Of a DNA stretch of 64,000 nt, positions 43,760 to 53,646 are shown one piece after another. Source of the stretch: Keratinibaculum paraultunense (GTDB lineage: Bacteria > Bacillota > Clostridia > Tissierellales > Tepidimicrobiaceae); contig NZ_CP068564.1 in NCBI RefSeq assembly GCF_016767175.1, forward strand, positions 1,612,001 through 1,676,000, given 5' to 3'. The translations under genes and the position numbers were made by a program. Positions within the stretch are counted from its first letter, which is position 1. Every line of letters begins with the position of its first letter. The notes beneath the pieces are model-generated. The model saw nothing but the letters and a program-made list of their open reading frames with translations, ran no database searches and was not told the origin of the DNA.

Positions 43760-44665
43760 TTATAGAGATTCAATTATTCTTTTAGTAGATACTACATGCT
43801 TAGGTATTACTGCTCTTACAGTCACTTTAGGATCTACAACTTGAGAAATCTTTAAATCCATAGTTAAACTTGCTAAGATATATGCTTCTTCCCATTTTAT
43901 ACCCAAACTATTTTTTGTATATTGTACTGCATAATTAGTTGCTTCATATACTGCATCTTCTAAACTATCTCCTGATGCAATTATCATAGTACTATCTTTT
44001 GTTTCCACTAAAGGCCATACTATAGTCTTATCCTTTATCAAATCTACCTTTATTGTAACTACTGCAGGTATTTCTAAACCAGTAAAACAGATTTCTCCAT
44101 CTCCCATAATTGCATGGCAATCTCCTAAGGCTAGTAAGGCACCTTTTTGTTTTACTGGTAAATATAATATGGAACCTTCTTTAATATCTGTAGTATCCAT
44201 ATTTCCTCCATGCTTCCAAGGACTATCTGTTGCCCATTCTCCATCTTCTTCAGCAGGAGCTACACCTATTACTCCAATCATAGGCTCTATAGGCAATTTA
44301 ATTCCATTATATATTGCATAGTCATCTTCAATGCTTATAATCTTCACTATTGGTTCTTTAACTTGATCCCCTAGTACTCCTTCACCAGGTACAGCTACAG
44401 CAGAACCTTTATCTTCAACATCTATTTCTATTATTTTTATCTGCAATATATCCCCAGTTTCCGCCCCCTCAATATAAATAGGACCTGTAGCTGGATTTAA
44501 TATGTCATAATTTATTTCTTCTATCACTTGTTCCTCGCTAGTAACTTGCTGAAACCAACAATCATTTGTTTCAACTTTTATTATTTCCCCAGGTAATATA
44601 GTATCCACATGTTTCATTTCATGTTTAAATTTATAAATAACTTTATCCCTTGAAATTACTTTCAT
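43760..44665 (-). CDS. Acetamidase/formamidase family protein
   Basis: The 301-residue product belongs to the FmdA/AmdA family, which hydrolyses short amides to acid and ammonia. Visible blocks are DILNPATGPIYIEGAETGDI, GVIGVAPAEEDGEWATDSPW, KHGGNMDTTDIKEGSILYLP, and ALGDCHAIMGDGEICFTGLE with the metal-ligand-like histidine and acidic residues. No amide transporter is adjacent. The substrate is not known. Confidence 0.88.
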   Translation of the reverse strand: MKVISRDKVIYKFKHEMKHVDTILPGEIIKVETNDCWFQQVTSEEQVIEEINYDILNPATGPIYIEGAETGDILQIKIIEIDVEDKGSAVAVPGEGVLGDQVKEPIVKIISIEDDYAIYNGIKLPIEPMIGVIGVAPAEEDGEWATDSPWKHGGNMDTTDIKEGSILYLPVKQKGALLALGDCHAIMGDGEICFTGLEIPAVVTIKVDLIKDKTIVWPLVETKDSTMIIASGDSLEDAVYEATNYAVQYTKNSLGIKWEEAYILASLTMDLKISQVVDPKVTVRAVIPKHVVSTKRIIESL

Positions 44666-44748
44666 TTCACTACACTCCTTTATAAATTTAGTATACTTTG
44701 CTTCTCAAATCAATAGATACCCTTTTAGTGTAATTAATAGTCAATAAT

Positions 44749-45099
44749 TTACTCTACTACATTATTATGTTCATCTACAAATACAATTTTAGGTTTAAAT
44801 TTTTTGGCTTCATATTCATCTAGGATACAATAAGACATTATGATTATTCTATCTTTTGGCTCAGCAAGTCTTGCAGCAGCTCCATTTAAACAAATATCCC
44901 CTTTACCATAAGGTCCTTTAATTACATAGGTTTCAAATCTTTCTCCATTATTTATATTGACCACTTGTACTTTTTCATTTTCCAAAATATTGGCTTCTTT
45001 CATTAGTTTCTCATCTATAGTTATACTTCCTACATAATTTAAATTAGCATCAGTTACTGTTGCTCTGTGGATTTTGGATTTTAACATAAATATTTTCAT
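44749..45099 (-). CDS. panD: Aspartate 1-decarboxylase
   Basis: PanD makes beta-alanine from aspartate. The 116-residue proenzyme has the autocleavage site G-S (in [12 protein letters not shown]), which forms the pyruvoyl group from Ser. The start [20 protein letters not shown] fits the family. It is the last gene of the pantothenate operon, ten bases after panC. Confidence 0.96.
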   Translation of the reverse strand: MKIFMLKSKIHRATVTDANLNYVGSITIDEKLMKEANILENEKVQVVNINNGERFETYVIKGPYGKGDICLNGAAARLAEPKDRIIIMSYCILDEYEAKKFKPKIVFVDEHNNVVE

Positions 45100-45108
45100 A
45101 TATGCCTC

Positions 45109-45963
45109 CTATATGCTTACAATCATATTATCTATAAGACGAGTATTTCCAACTTTTACTGCTATTGCTATTAGTACTTTATCTTCAATTTTTGAAACTG
45201 GATCTAATGTTTTTAAATCTACAAATTCAATATAGTCAATGGTATTGTTTTTTCCTGATAGAATAATATTCTCCATTTGTTCTTTTATTTTATGGATATT
45301 TGTTTCCCCTTTTTCAATTAAATTCTTTGCCAATACTAAGGATTTATATAAAAGTAATGCATCCTCTCTTTCTTCTGCACTTAAATAGGTATTTCTTGAG
45401 CTAATAGCTAATCCATTCTTTTCTCTTACTATAGGGCATCCTATTATCTCCACATCCATATTTAAATCTTCTACCATCTTTTTTACTATTACCAATTGTT
45501 GAGCATCTTTTTGTCCAAAATAAGCTCTATCAGGTTGAATTATATTAAAAAACTTAGTTAAAACGGTAGTGACTCCTCTAAAATGGGTAGGTCTAGATTT
45601 TCCACATAGTCTATCTCCTAGCTTTTCTACTTCCACAAATGTATAAAAATCTTCAGGATACATTTCCTCTTTTTGTGGCAAAAATACTATATCACTTCCA
45701 TTTTCTTCACATTTTTTTAAATCCCTTTTTTCATCTCTAGGGTATTTCTCAAAATCCTCATTAGGAGCAAATTGTGTGGGATTTACAAATATACTTGTTA
45801 CAACTAAGTCGTTTTCTAATTTAGCTCTCTTTATAAGGCTTATATGCCCTTCATGAAGATAACCCATTGTAGGGACAAATCCTATGGATAGATTCCCTTT
45901 TTTAGCTTTTTTTATTTCATCTTTCATTTTTTTTATAGAATCAATTACTTGCATATTATCCAC
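45109..45963 (-). CDS. panC: Pantothenate synthetase
   Basis: PanC joins pantoate and beta-alanine with ATP. The 284 residues show the nucleotidyltransferase motifs [20 protein letters not shown] (HxGH-type), [18 protein letters not shown], and [16 protein letters not shown], and the KMSK-like region ISSRNTYLS. It lies three bases after panB. Confidence 0.96.
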   Translation of the reverse strand: MDNMQVIDSIKKMKDEIKKAKKGNLSIGFVPTMGYLHEGHISLIKRAKLENDLVVTSIFVNPTQFAPNEDFEKYPRDEKRDLKKCEENGSDIVFLPQKEEMYPEDFYTFVEVEKLGDRLCGKSRPTHFRGVTTVLTKFFNIIQPDRAYFGQKDAQQLVIVKKMVEDLNMDVEIIGCPIVREKNGLAISSRNTYLSAEEREDALLLYKSLVLAKNLIEKGETNIHKIKEQMENIILSGKNNTIDYIEFVDLKTLDPVSKIEDKVLIAIAVKVGNTRLIDNMIVSI

Positions 45964-45966
45964 CTC

Positions 45967-46797
45967 TTATTTATTCAATTTATCTAATATTTGTTCATCT
46001 ATATTAAAGCTGTGTTTTTCTTCTGGAAAAGCACCTGTTTTTATATCCTTTATATAATTATTAATTGCTTCATTTATATCTTCTTTTAAATTTTTATATT
46101 GTTTTACGAATTTAGGTGTAAAATCCGAATACATCCCTAACATATCATTTATAACCAATATTTGACCATCACAGTATTTTCCAGCACCAATTCCAATTGT
46201 AGGAATTGATACACTTTCTGTAATTATTTTTGAAACTTTTTCAGGTATGCATTCTAATACTATTGCAAAAACCCCTGCTTCTTCCAAACATTTAGCATCA
46301 TCTATTAAGTTTTGAATTTGCTCTATAGTTTTCCCTTGAACCTTAAATCCACCAAACATATTTATAGATTGAGGTGTCAAACCAATATGCCCCATTACAG
46401 GTATTTGTGCTTTAACTATTCCTTCTACTTTATCTATTACATCCCGTCCTCCTTCTAGTTTAACAGCATGGGCATTTCCTTCCTTTATAAGCCTTCCAGC
46501 ATTCCTAATACTTTCTTCTATACTTATGTGATAGGATAAAAATGGCATATCTGCAACAACTAAAGCATTATTTGCTCCTCTGCTTACTGCTTTTGTATGA
46601 TGAATCATATCATCTATAGTTACAGCAAGGGTGTTTTCATACCCAAGAGTTACCATCCCTAAAGAATCTCCAACTAATATACCATCTATTCCTCCTTCAT
46701 CAACTATTTTTGCCATGGAATAATCATATGCAGTTACCATAGATAATTTTTCATTATTAATTTTAGCCTCCTTAAAAGTGGCTACAGTTTTTTTCAT
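45967..46797 (-). CDS. panB: Ketopantoate hydroxymethyltransferase
   Basis: PanB makes ketopantoate from ketoisovalerate and methylene-tetrahydrofolate. The 276-residue protein has [40 protein letters not shown], and the [20 protein letters not shown] block. The start is the ATG of MKKTVATF, with GAGGTG upstream; it overlaps the panG end by 26 bases, so the two are coupled. Confidence 0.96.
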   Translation of the reverse strand: MKKTVATFKEAKINNEKLSMVTAYDYSMAKIVDEGGIDGILVGDSLGMVTLGYENTLAVTIDDMIHHTKAVSRGANNALVVADMPFLSYHISIEESIRNAGRLIKEGNAHAVKLEGGRDVIDKVEGIVKAQIPVMGHIGLTPQSINMFGGFKVQGKTIEQIQNLIDDAKCLEEAGVFAIVLECIPEKVSKIITESVSIPTIGIGAGKYCDGQILVINDMLGMYSDFTPKFVKQYKNLKEDINEAINNYIKDIKTGAFPEEKHSFNIDEQILDKLNK

Positions 46798-47632
46798 TAT
46801 GATCACCTCGTAATATTTTATTTAACTCATTTATAGTATCTTCCGATAAATTAGATTTATCTTTAGCTATATCTAAAGCTATATTCCCCAATTTTCTATA
46901 AATGTCATTATATTTATCTAAATAACTTAAATGCTCTCTAACAGTATTTATATCCCCTCGTATTATTGGACCTGTTAATGCGTTATCTATTCCCATTTCC
47001 TTGATATTATTTAATGTACTTTCCATTAAAGGATATATACCTTTTACACATTGACTTTTATTTAATCCACAATCTAAAAGGAGATTTTCTGCAATTTTAG
47101 CCAAAGAAACTAAATAATTAGAAATAAACACTGCTGAAGCATGATAAATAGGTTTCTTTTCTTTGTCAATTATAAAATAGTCTATATTAGCTTTTTCAAG
47201 AAAATTCTTTATTTTTTCAATATTTTCACCTTCAACTGAAAAAATAACATCCTTTAAATCTGATGAATTTTTATCTGCAAAAGAATACAATGGATGAAGA
47301 GAATAGCAATTTGCTCCCTTGTCTTTATAACCTTTAAATACATCAGAGGATAAGCACCCACTCATATGGAATATAAATTTGTCTTTTAAATCATAATTAA
47401 ATATTTTTTCCCATACATTGCTTATCTCATCATCAGGTGTAGTTATAAAAATATAGTTGGATTGATTCACTAACTCATCTAAATTAAGAGGTGAACTTTT
47501 AGTTAGAACTGCAGCATAAGAAGCTGACGATTTACTCAGGCTATAATAGCCAACAATAGGTAAATCTTGCTGTTTGAGGTAGTGTCCGAAGGAACAGCCA
47601 ACCTTTCCGGCACCTATAAAGCCTATATTCAT
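46772..47632 (-). CDS. panG: Ketopantoate reductase, PanG type (DUF2520)
   Basis: The 286-residue protein has an N-terminal Rossmann motif ([18 protein letters not shown]) and a DUF2520 C-terminal helical domain ([40 protein letters not shown]). It is the first gene of the pan operon. It corresponds to the PanG-type ketopantoate reductase that replaces PanE in several bacteria. No panE is seen here. The start is the ATG of MNIGFIG with AAGGAG. Confidence 0.85.
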   Translation of the reverse strand: MNIGFIGAGKVGCSFGHYLKQQDLPIVGYYSLSKSSASYAAVLTKSSPLNLDELVNQSNYIFITTPDDEISNVWEKIFNYDLKDKFIFHMSGCLSSDVFKGYKDKGANCYSLHPLYSFADKNSSDLKDVIFSVEGENIEKIKNFLEKANIDYFIIDKEKKPIYHASAVFISNYLVSLAKIAENLLLDCGLNKSQCVKGIYPLMESTLNNIKEMGIDNALTGPIIRGDINTVREHLSYLDKYNDIYRKLGNIALDIAKDKSNLSEDTINELNKILRGDHNEKNCSHF

Positions 47633-47777
47633 TTTTTTCACTCCTTATAATATAGTCTCATTCCCAAAGGATATGAGCTGTATAAATAATAACATAAAAA
47701 AGTAAAAAGAAGCAATAGAAAATTATAAATAATTATTTATAATAGCATCTTTAGAAAAATACTCATTAACTATCTTA

Positions 47778-48245
47778 TTACCCTAAAATTCCATAGCTTA
47801 TAGTTGAGACTATTATTCCAGCAGTAAATACCCCAGATAAAATTGAAATTAATGCTTTCTTAAAATCTAGCCTTAACAAAGAAGCAGCTATACAACCTGT
47901 CCATGCACCAGTAGTAGGTATGGGAATAGCTACTAATATAAAAAGACCTACTAAGCTATATTTTTTAATGGTTTTTCTAGTTTTATTCATAGTTCTACTT
48001 TTGACCCAACTGATAAATTTAGAAAACAGAGTAGTATTTTCTAGATAATTCATCACTGGATTTAATATTTTAAGTAGTATGGGTACTATCATCATATTAC
48101 CCAATATACTAATTACAGTACTATGTATAGGACTTAATCCTAAAGATATCCCCAAAGGAATAGCTCCTCGAAGTTCAGATAGAGGCATAGCTGCTACAAT
48201 TAATACAATTAATTCTGTTTTTATTTCCTCTAGCAATTCCCACAT
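47778..48245 (-). CDS. Small multi-drug export family membrane protein
   Basis: The 155-residue protein has four or so hydrophobic helices and the glycine- and proline-rich motifs of the Sm_multidrug_ex family (PLSELRGAIPLGISLGLSPI, VAIPIPTTGAWTGCIAASLL). The name is historical; the transported compound is not known. It stands alone. Confidence 0.82.
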   Translation of the reverse strand: MWELLEEIKTELIVLIVAAMPLSELRGAIPLGISLGLSPIHSTVISILGNMMIVPILLKILNPVMNYLENTTLFSKFISWVKSRTMNKTRKTIKKYSLVGLFILVAIPIPTTGAWTGCIAASLLRLDFKKALISILSGVFTAGIIVSTISYGILG

Positions 48246-48551
48246 AACAATATCTCCTTTTTATTATATTTAAATTTTTTAATTTATTTTTATTTCATTC
48301 TATCATTTATGTATAAAATTCTCTAGTTTATTTATTATATCATTTTTTACAAACATATTCAATTTCCATACTACATTATACATTATGGGACAAAAGAACT
48401 GTCCCACAAAGATGTTTCAATTAGAAAAAATGCGATTTATGAAGTGTTTTAAAGAAAAACTAAATATATTGTTATTTTTGATTATTTTTGATTGTTTTTC
48501 ATATGTTGCATTTATGATGATTTTACTCTATACTATAATAGTCAGTGGCTA
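48246..48551. other. Intergenic region before tRNA-Pro
   Basis: Between the membrane protein gene and tRNA-Pro there is no gene. It contains a REP-like palindrome at 48386-48406 and an AT-rich stretch with TATAAT-like sequence at about 48532-48539, probably the tRNA promoter. Confidence 0.6.
48386..48406. repeat. REP-like palindrome
   Basis: TGGGACA, AAAGAAC, TGTCCCA make a 7-bp stem with a seven-base loop. The same core, GGGACAG..TCTTTT, occurs on the minus strand at 7904-7918. Confidence 0.55.
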
Positions 48552-48628
48552 CGGGGTGTAGCGCAGTTTGGTAGCGCACGTGGTTTGGGACCATGGGGCC
48601 GGGGGTTCAAATCCCTCCACCCCGACCA
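48552..48628 (+). tRNA. tRNA-Pro (UGG)
   Basis: The acceptor arms CGGGGTG and CACCCCG pair fully. The anticodon loop reads TTTGGGA with anticodon TGG, the T-arm has GGTTCAAATCC, and CCA is encoded at the 3' end. The anticodon reads proline codons. Confidence 0.97.
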
Positions 48629-48632
48629 TCAT

Positions 48633-48667
48633 AAAAAAGAAGGATTGAATTCAATCCTTCTTTTTTT
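48633..48667 (+). terminator. tRNA-Pro terminator
   Basis: AAGAAGGATTG and CAATCCTTCTT are exact complements around AATT and are followed by TTTTTTT. Confidence 0.92.
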
Positions 48668-48784
48668 ATATCTAATATTGTCAATGTATTGTAATACTAC
48701 TGTAACAATATTGATATATTGAAACTATATAATTATATCATGAGCCTATATATAAATAGCTCTTCTTGTAGAAAGGTGGATATT

Positions 48785-49495
48785 GTGAAAAGAATATTAA
48801 GTCTTACTAGGCGATGTATTCAAGATTTTAATATGATTGATGATGGCGATAAAATAGGGGTTGGAGTATCTGGAGGTAAGGATAGTTTAGTTTTATTAAA
48901 AGCGTTAAAATTATATCAAAACTTCAGTCCAAAAAAATTTGAATTAGAAGCTTTTACAGTAGATTTAGGATTTGATAATTTTGATGTAAAAACTATTGAT
49001 AATTATTGTAAATCCATAAATGTACCTTTTAATTTAAAAAGGACTCATATAAAGAATATAGTTTTTGATATTCGCAAAGAAAAAAACCCCTGTTCCTTAT
49101 GTGCTAAAATGAGAAGAGGAGCCCTCCACAATGCTTTAAAAGAGAAAGGTTTCAATAAGTTGGCTTTAGGTCATCATGCTGATGATGCTATAGAAACTCT
49201 CTTTTTAAGTATGTTTTATGAGGGAAGATTAAAAACTCTCCCCCCTAAAACTTTTTTAACACGAAAAGAAATATATGTTATAAGACCTTTTTTGTACTTA
49301 GATGAAAAAGATATAAAGGGAATTGTAAACAAATATAAAATTCCTATAGTAAAAAACCCTTGCCCTGTAGACAAAAAAACTAAAAGAGAGGAAATTCACA
49401 ATATACTAATGGACATCTACAAGAAAATACCTGGTGCAAGGGATAATATTTTAACAGCTCTCAAAAACAAAGATGAACTTAGTTTATGGTTTTAA
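48785..49495 (+). CDS. TtcA-like tRNA thiolation PP-loop protein
   Basis: The 236-residue PP-loop ATPase has the signature SGGKDS (about residue 35), a C-x2-C pair (NPCSLCAKMRRG) and HHADDAIETLF, as in the TtcA/TtuA group that thiolates tRNA bases. The GTG start (VKRILSLTRRC) has AAAGGTGG upstream. The last cysteine needed for some family members (KNPCPVDKK) is also present. It overlaps no gene and lies after tRNA-Pro. The exact target base is unknown. Confidence 0.82.
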   Translation: MKRILSLTRRCIQDFNMIDDGDKIGVGVSGGKDSLVLLKALKLYQNFSPKKFELEAFTVDLGFDNFDVKTIDNYCKSINVPFNLKRTHIKNIVFDIRKEKNPCSLCAKMRRGALHNALKEKGFNKLALGHHADDAIETLFLSMFYEGRLKTLPPKTFLTRKEIYVIRPFLYLDEKDIKGIVNKYKIPIVKNPCPVDKKTKREEIHNILMDIYKKIPGARDNILTALKNKDELSLWF

Positions 49496-49515
49496 ATTTA
49501 GAAGAGGTGATGATT

Positions 49516-52350
49516 ATGAACAAACATTTTAAAAAATCTATTGTATTTTTACTACTCTTATGTACTATTATTTCTTTAGCTACACCATCTATCACTGCAG
49601 ATGCAGCTAAGATGCCCTATGTAATTCATGAAACAGTAGAATCTCAATATTTAGGATCAGGAATTAAATACGAAAATATAAAAAAGTTTACTTCTAAAGG
49701 ATGGTGGAATATAAATGTAGTTAGAGTGGATCTTACAGATGAATATGCTGAAGTAAAAGGTCTTATGAATGATAAGGGATTATCTAATACCACTACTGTT
49801 TCCAATATGGTAAATCAAAAAAAGGCAGTAGCAGGGGTCAATGGAGATTTCTTCAATTTTAGCCCTATGCCTCATCCAATGGGAACCTTTATAGAAGATG
49901 GAGAAGTAATATCATCTCCTATTGAATTAGCTTATGCACTTCCTACTTTTTATATAGACAAGGATAAAAAAGCAGATATTACCTTTTTCGATAGGAGAAT
50001 GAGTTTAACTAATGTAAATACAGGAAAAAATGTACTTATAAATTTAATCAATAAAGCTGCTGATATGAAAATGGTTACTTTATTAAATAAACACTGGGGA
50101 TATAAATCTTTTGGTAATAGATATAATAAGGATACTGTAGAACTAGTAGTAATAGATGATATAATTAAAGAAATAAGAATTGGACAACCTCCTATTGATA
50201 TACCGAAAGATGGATACATAATCACAGTAAGTGGAGATAGGAAAGAACCTTTACTTGAAAATTTCAATGTAGGAGATGAGGTTAAATTAGACATCAAAAC
50301 TACTCCAAATTTAGAAAATATTAAATTTGCCATTGGAGGAGGCAGTATAATCCTTAAAGATGGAAAAATAACTAATTCAAATATAAATATAAAAGGGGAT
50401 CATCCTAGGACAGGCATAGGTATTACAGAGGATGGAAAAGAACTTTTAATTGCCACTATAGATGGTAGACATACTTTATTCAAAGGAGTAAGTCAAGAAA
50501 TATTTGCACAAATTTTAAAAGATTTAGGTGCATATAATGCAATCAATTTAGACGGTGGTGGCTCCACTACAATGGCAGTAAAACCTATAGATGAACAGGT
50601 TGCTAAGGTAGTAAATAAACCTTCTGATGGAGCAGAACGTCGAGTACCTAATGGTGTAGGAGTATTCTCCAATGCACCTAAAGGAGAGCTTAGTTATATT
50701 AAAGTGGTAACTGATGATGATAAGATGTTTTTAAATACCTCTAGAAGATTTTCTATAAAGGGTTATGATCAGTATCACAATCCAATTGAAGTAAATCAAG
50801 CTGAAGCTCAATATAGCTTTGAAGGAATAGAAGGAGAAATGGAAGGAAATGTCCTAAAAGCAAGATCTAAAGGAAAGGCTACAGTTACTGCTAATTACAA
50901 TGGATTAACTGCTAGTATAGATATAAAAGTGTTAGATGAAGTAAAATCATTTACTCCAAGCATAGATAAATTTAATATAACAACAAATAGCCAAAGAAAC
51001 TTAGGAAGTTTGTCTGGCATAGATAAAAATGGATTTAAAGCTAAAATATATCCAGAAGATGTAGAATGGACTGTAACCAATGATATTGGCTATGTAAAAA
51101 ATGGTGTGTTTTATAGTGGAGAAAAATTAGGCTCAGGTGCCGTAACTGGAAGAATTGGTCAAGGAGTAAACAATATATTAATTTCCGTTGGTGGTAGTGG
51201 GGTATCAGTAGAAGGTTTCGAGGATGCAAACAACTTTAAATTTAGCTCTTACCCTGAATATGTAAGCGGAAGTGTAGGAATAAGTCCCGAAGCTAAACAA
51301 GGAAATAATAGTGCAGTCATAAAATATGACTTCTCTCAAGGTGATGGAACTAGAGCAGCATATCTAGATTTAACACCAGCTGGCAATAAGGGATTAACCC
51401 TTAATGGTGAACCTATCAGACTAGGTCTTTGGGTTAAAGGAGATGGACAAGGTAGTTGGCTCAGAGGAATTGTGAAGGATGCAAATAATAAGGAATATTA
51501 TATAGACTTTGCAAAAACATTGGATTCCACTGATTGGCAATATGTAGAAGCAAATATTCCTAATGTAAAATATCCTATTACGCTAGATAAAATATATGTG
51601 GTAGAAACAAATCCAGATAAAAAACATTCTGGTGAAGTATTAATAGATGGTCTTACAGCTATATATCCGCCAAAATATGATAGCAGTAATTTACCAAAGC
51701 CTACTAGCTTTAGTGATGATAGAAATACAAAAAGCGAAAAAACTCCAGAAGGATTTTCAATTATGGTGGCTAAATCTCAACCTGATATAGATAAAGTAGC
51801 TGGATTTAACGCTAGTAACACTATTAGAAATAGAGCTAATAATCATGATGTAAATATATTCATGGGAGGAGCTAGTACAGAATTTATAAAAAGTATACAA
51901 TCTAAATTAGTATTAAATACAGGTATAAATTATACAAAAAGAGATTATCGAAATGTATTATTTATAGATGCCAACAGTTCCAAAGGAAGTATAAGGCTTA
52001 CAAATCCAGATCAATGGATATGGCTTAAAAATGATTTAGCCACCACTGACAAGGATCATATAGTATTAATACTTAACACTCCTATATTTGGACAAAATGG
52101 CTTTAAAGATCCATTAGAAGCTCAACTACTTCATGATATACTAGTGGAAACAGGAGAAACTGGAAAAAGTATATGGGTTGTTCATGGTGGCAATGGTACC
52201 AATGTTAAAGTGGAAGATGGCATTAGATATATAGAATACAACAACAAGCCTAGTAATAATCCTAATGAAGTAAAAAATATGAAAGCAATAGAATTTGTAG
52301 TAAACGGTAAGGATATGACTTATCAAGTAAATCCAATGTTTGGAAAATAA
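49516..52350 (+). CDS. Secreted phosphodiester glycosidase with Ig-like and carbohydrate-binding modules
   Basis: The 944-residue protein begins with a signal peptide (KKSIVFLLLLCTIISLATPS, cleavage near ADAA). Residues of about 60-390 form a phosphodiester glycosidase (NAGPA) domain: AGVNGDFFNFSPMPHPMGTF, DHPRTGIGITEDGKELLIAT, NAINLDGGGSTTMAVKP. An Ig-like bacterial domain follows (about 395-480), then a carbohydrate-binding-like beta domain (about 560-720), and a C-terminal region of unknown fold. It is probably extracellular and acts on a phosphodiester-linked surface glycan. The start ATG (MNKHFKKS) has GAGGTG upstream. Confidence 0.85.
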   Translation: MNKHFKKSIVFLLLLCTIISLATPSITADAAKMPYVIHETVESQYLGSGIKYENIKKFTSKGWWNINVVRVDLTDEYAEVKGLMNDKGLSNTTTVSNMVNQKKAVAGVNGDFFNFSPMPHPMGTFIEDGEVISSPIELAYALPTFYIDKDKKADITFFDRRMSLTNVNTGKNVLINLINKAADMKMVTLLNKHWGYKSFGNRYNKDTVELVVIDDIIKEIRIGQPPIDIPKDGYIITVSGDRKEPLLENFNVGDEVKLDIKTTPNLENIKFAIGGGSIILKDGKITNSNINIKGDHPRTGIGITEDGKELLIATIDGRHTLFKGVSQEIFAQILKDLGAYNAINLDGGGSTTMAVKPIDEQVAKVVNKPSDGAERRVPNGVGVFSNAPKGELSYIKVVTDDDKMFLNTSRRFSIKGYDQYHNPIEVNQAEAQYSFEGIEGEMEGNVLKARSKGKATVTANYNGLTASIDIKVLDEVKSFTPSIDKFNITTNSQRNLGSLSGIDKNGFKAKIYPEDVEWTVTNDIGYVKNGVFYSGEKLGSGAVTGRIGQGVNNILISVGGSGVSVEGFEDANNFKFSSYPEYVSGSVGISPEAKQGNNSAVIKYDFSQGDGTRAAYLDLTPAGNKGLTLNGEPIRLGLWVKGDGQGSWLRGIVKDANNKEYYIDFAKTLDSTDWQYVEANIPNVKYPITLDKIYVVETNPDKKHSGEVLIDGLTAIYPPKYDSSNLPKPTSFSDDRNTKSEKTPEGFSIMVAKSQPDIDKVAGFNASNTIRNRANNHDVNIFMGGASTEFIKSIQSKLVLNTGINYTKRDYRNVLFIDANSSKGSIRLTNPDQWIWLKNDLATTDKDHIVLILNTPIFGQNGFKDPLEAQLLHDILVETGETGKSIWVVHGGNGTNVKVEDGIRYIEYNNKPSNNPNEVKNMKAIEFVVNGKDMTYQVNPMFGK

Positions 52351-52398
52351 ATTATATCATTAATTCCTTAATATACTAAAATAATTGAAAAAAGTATG

Positions 52399-52445
52399 AA
52401 AAACCTTCCTTTAGCTGTTAACAGCTGAAGGAAGGTTTGCTTTTT
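52399..52445. terminator. Bidirectional terminator between convergent genes
   Basis: AAACCTTCCTTTAGCTGTT pairs with AACAGCTGAAGGAAGGTTT over about 19 bases with one mismatch. It lies between the stop of the glycosidase gene and that of the transglycosylase gene, which converge. The T tail is clear on the plus strand. Confidence 0.88.
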
Positions 52446-53295
52446 AAGAATCATTTACTTTAGATATCCAATTTCCATAAACCCAACCAATATCTTTTTT
52501 CCCATCTACCTGAACCTTGTAAAAATAAAATCCATTATTTAAATTAGGTCCTTCTATTATAGTCATAGTAGAATCTTTTTTTACCCTTCCAATTTCTTTT
52601 CCATACGGTTTATCCAATAAGGATAAAAAGTTTTTACCATCTACTACTACCTTATCTTCTGGGCTATATTTTAATATATCTCCTTCATGATACACTTTAG
52701 GTGTGGGAATTTTTTTACCCTTTTTAGGTACTCCTTTTTTGGGTAAATATTTTCTATCAATAGGTGTAATCTTCTGCCCAAATTCCTTTAATGCTACTCT
52801 ATATATCTTATCTTGATAAGTTTTGTTATAGTTTGCATTAGGATTGTTTCTATCCAATAGCCCATTATATGCCCATAGGGCAAAATACCAATGTTCCAAT
52901 ATGTTAGGATCCATATTACCTATTTGAGGCATATTTTTATTTGCATATTCCCATTTGTCTAGCAAATGATCTGCTCCTGATTCAATATTATATAATGGAT
53001 CATTTCTTAGTTTAGTTGAATTATACTTCTTATTTTTTCCATTTACCTGCATTATACCAATATGTCCACCTCTGCTAACTTTTGGTCTTCCTCTTCTGTC
53101 AAATTGTTCAAGGGAAGATTCTACACTTGCTATTGATTTAAGTATAACACTAGGTATGCCTCTTTTAATTGCCACTTCTTCTATTAAAGATTCCACTTCT
53201 TTTCTAGATAAATTGTTCTTAGCACATAACCCTACATTTATAAAACTAAACAGGATTAGAAATACTAATAGAAAAGAAGCAGCTTTTTTACTCAT
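52444..53295 (-). CDS. Secreted lytic transglycosylase with SH3-like domain
   Basis: The 283-residue protein has a signal sequence (SFLLVFLILFSFINVGLC), an SLT-type domain at about residues 35-160 (catalytic Glu in KSIASVESSLEQF; GHIGIMQVNGKNKKY), and an SH3-like domain at the C-terminus (about 210-280). It cuts peptidoglycan strands. It lies after the rod-binding protein gene, as if it were the muramidase part of a split FlgJ. Confidence 0.87.
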   Translation of the reverse strand: MSKKAASFLLVFLILFSFINVGLCAKNNLSRKEVESLIEEVAIKRGIPSVILKSIASVESSLEQFDRRGRPKVSRGGHIGIMQVNGKNKKYNSTKLRNDPLYNIESGADHLLDKWEYANKNMPQIGNMDPNILEHWYFALWAYNGLLDRNNPNANYNKTYQDKIYRVALKEFGQKITPIDRKYLPKKGVPKKGKKIPTPKVYHEGDILKYSPEDKVVVDGKNFLSLLDKPYGKEIGRVKKDSTMTIIEGPNLNNGFYFYKVQVDGKKDIGWVYGNWISKVNDS

Positions 53296-53307
53296 TATAC
53301 TAACCTC

Positions 53308-53634
53308 CTACCAACTTACATAACCTTGTTTAAACTGTTGATATAACATTTCTTGTATACCTAATCCACCATCTCTTTTAGATATCTCTTTGGATATCTC
53401 TTCAATATACATATCTTCAAATATTTCACTGCCAAGGCTCTTTTCTATCAAACCTCCTTCTGGAATTGTTTTTTTCATTTGCTTAAAGATCATAGACAAA
53501 AATATTGCTTCAAAATCTTTACAAACTTTTTTTAAAGCTTCATCATCTTTTTTACTGTCTATTCTTTCCATTTTAGTATGTAATATGTTAGGCTCTTCCA
53601 AATCTCCTATTGAAATGTTATTAAATATTTCCAT
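53308..53634 (-). CDS. FlgJ-type rod-binding protein
   Basis: The 108-residue protein is the N-terminal rod-binding half of FlgJ (KVCKDFEAIFLSMIFKQMKK, then GGLIEKSLGSEIFEDMYIEE). It caps or positions the growing rod. There is no muramidase domain in it; the separate transglycosylase gene next door probably supplies one. Confidence 0.88.
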   Translation of the reverse strand: MEIFNNISIGDLEEPNILHTKMERIDSKKDDEALKKVCKDFEAIFLSMIFKQMKKTIPEGGLIEKSLGSEIFEDMYIEEISKEISKRDGGLGIQEMLYQQFKQGYVSW

Positions 53635-53646
53635 TTAAATCCCTTC

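Noticed and set aside
48492-48722. A 76-codon plus-strand reading frame
   Set aside because: It runs through tRNA-Pro and its terminator and has no coding character.
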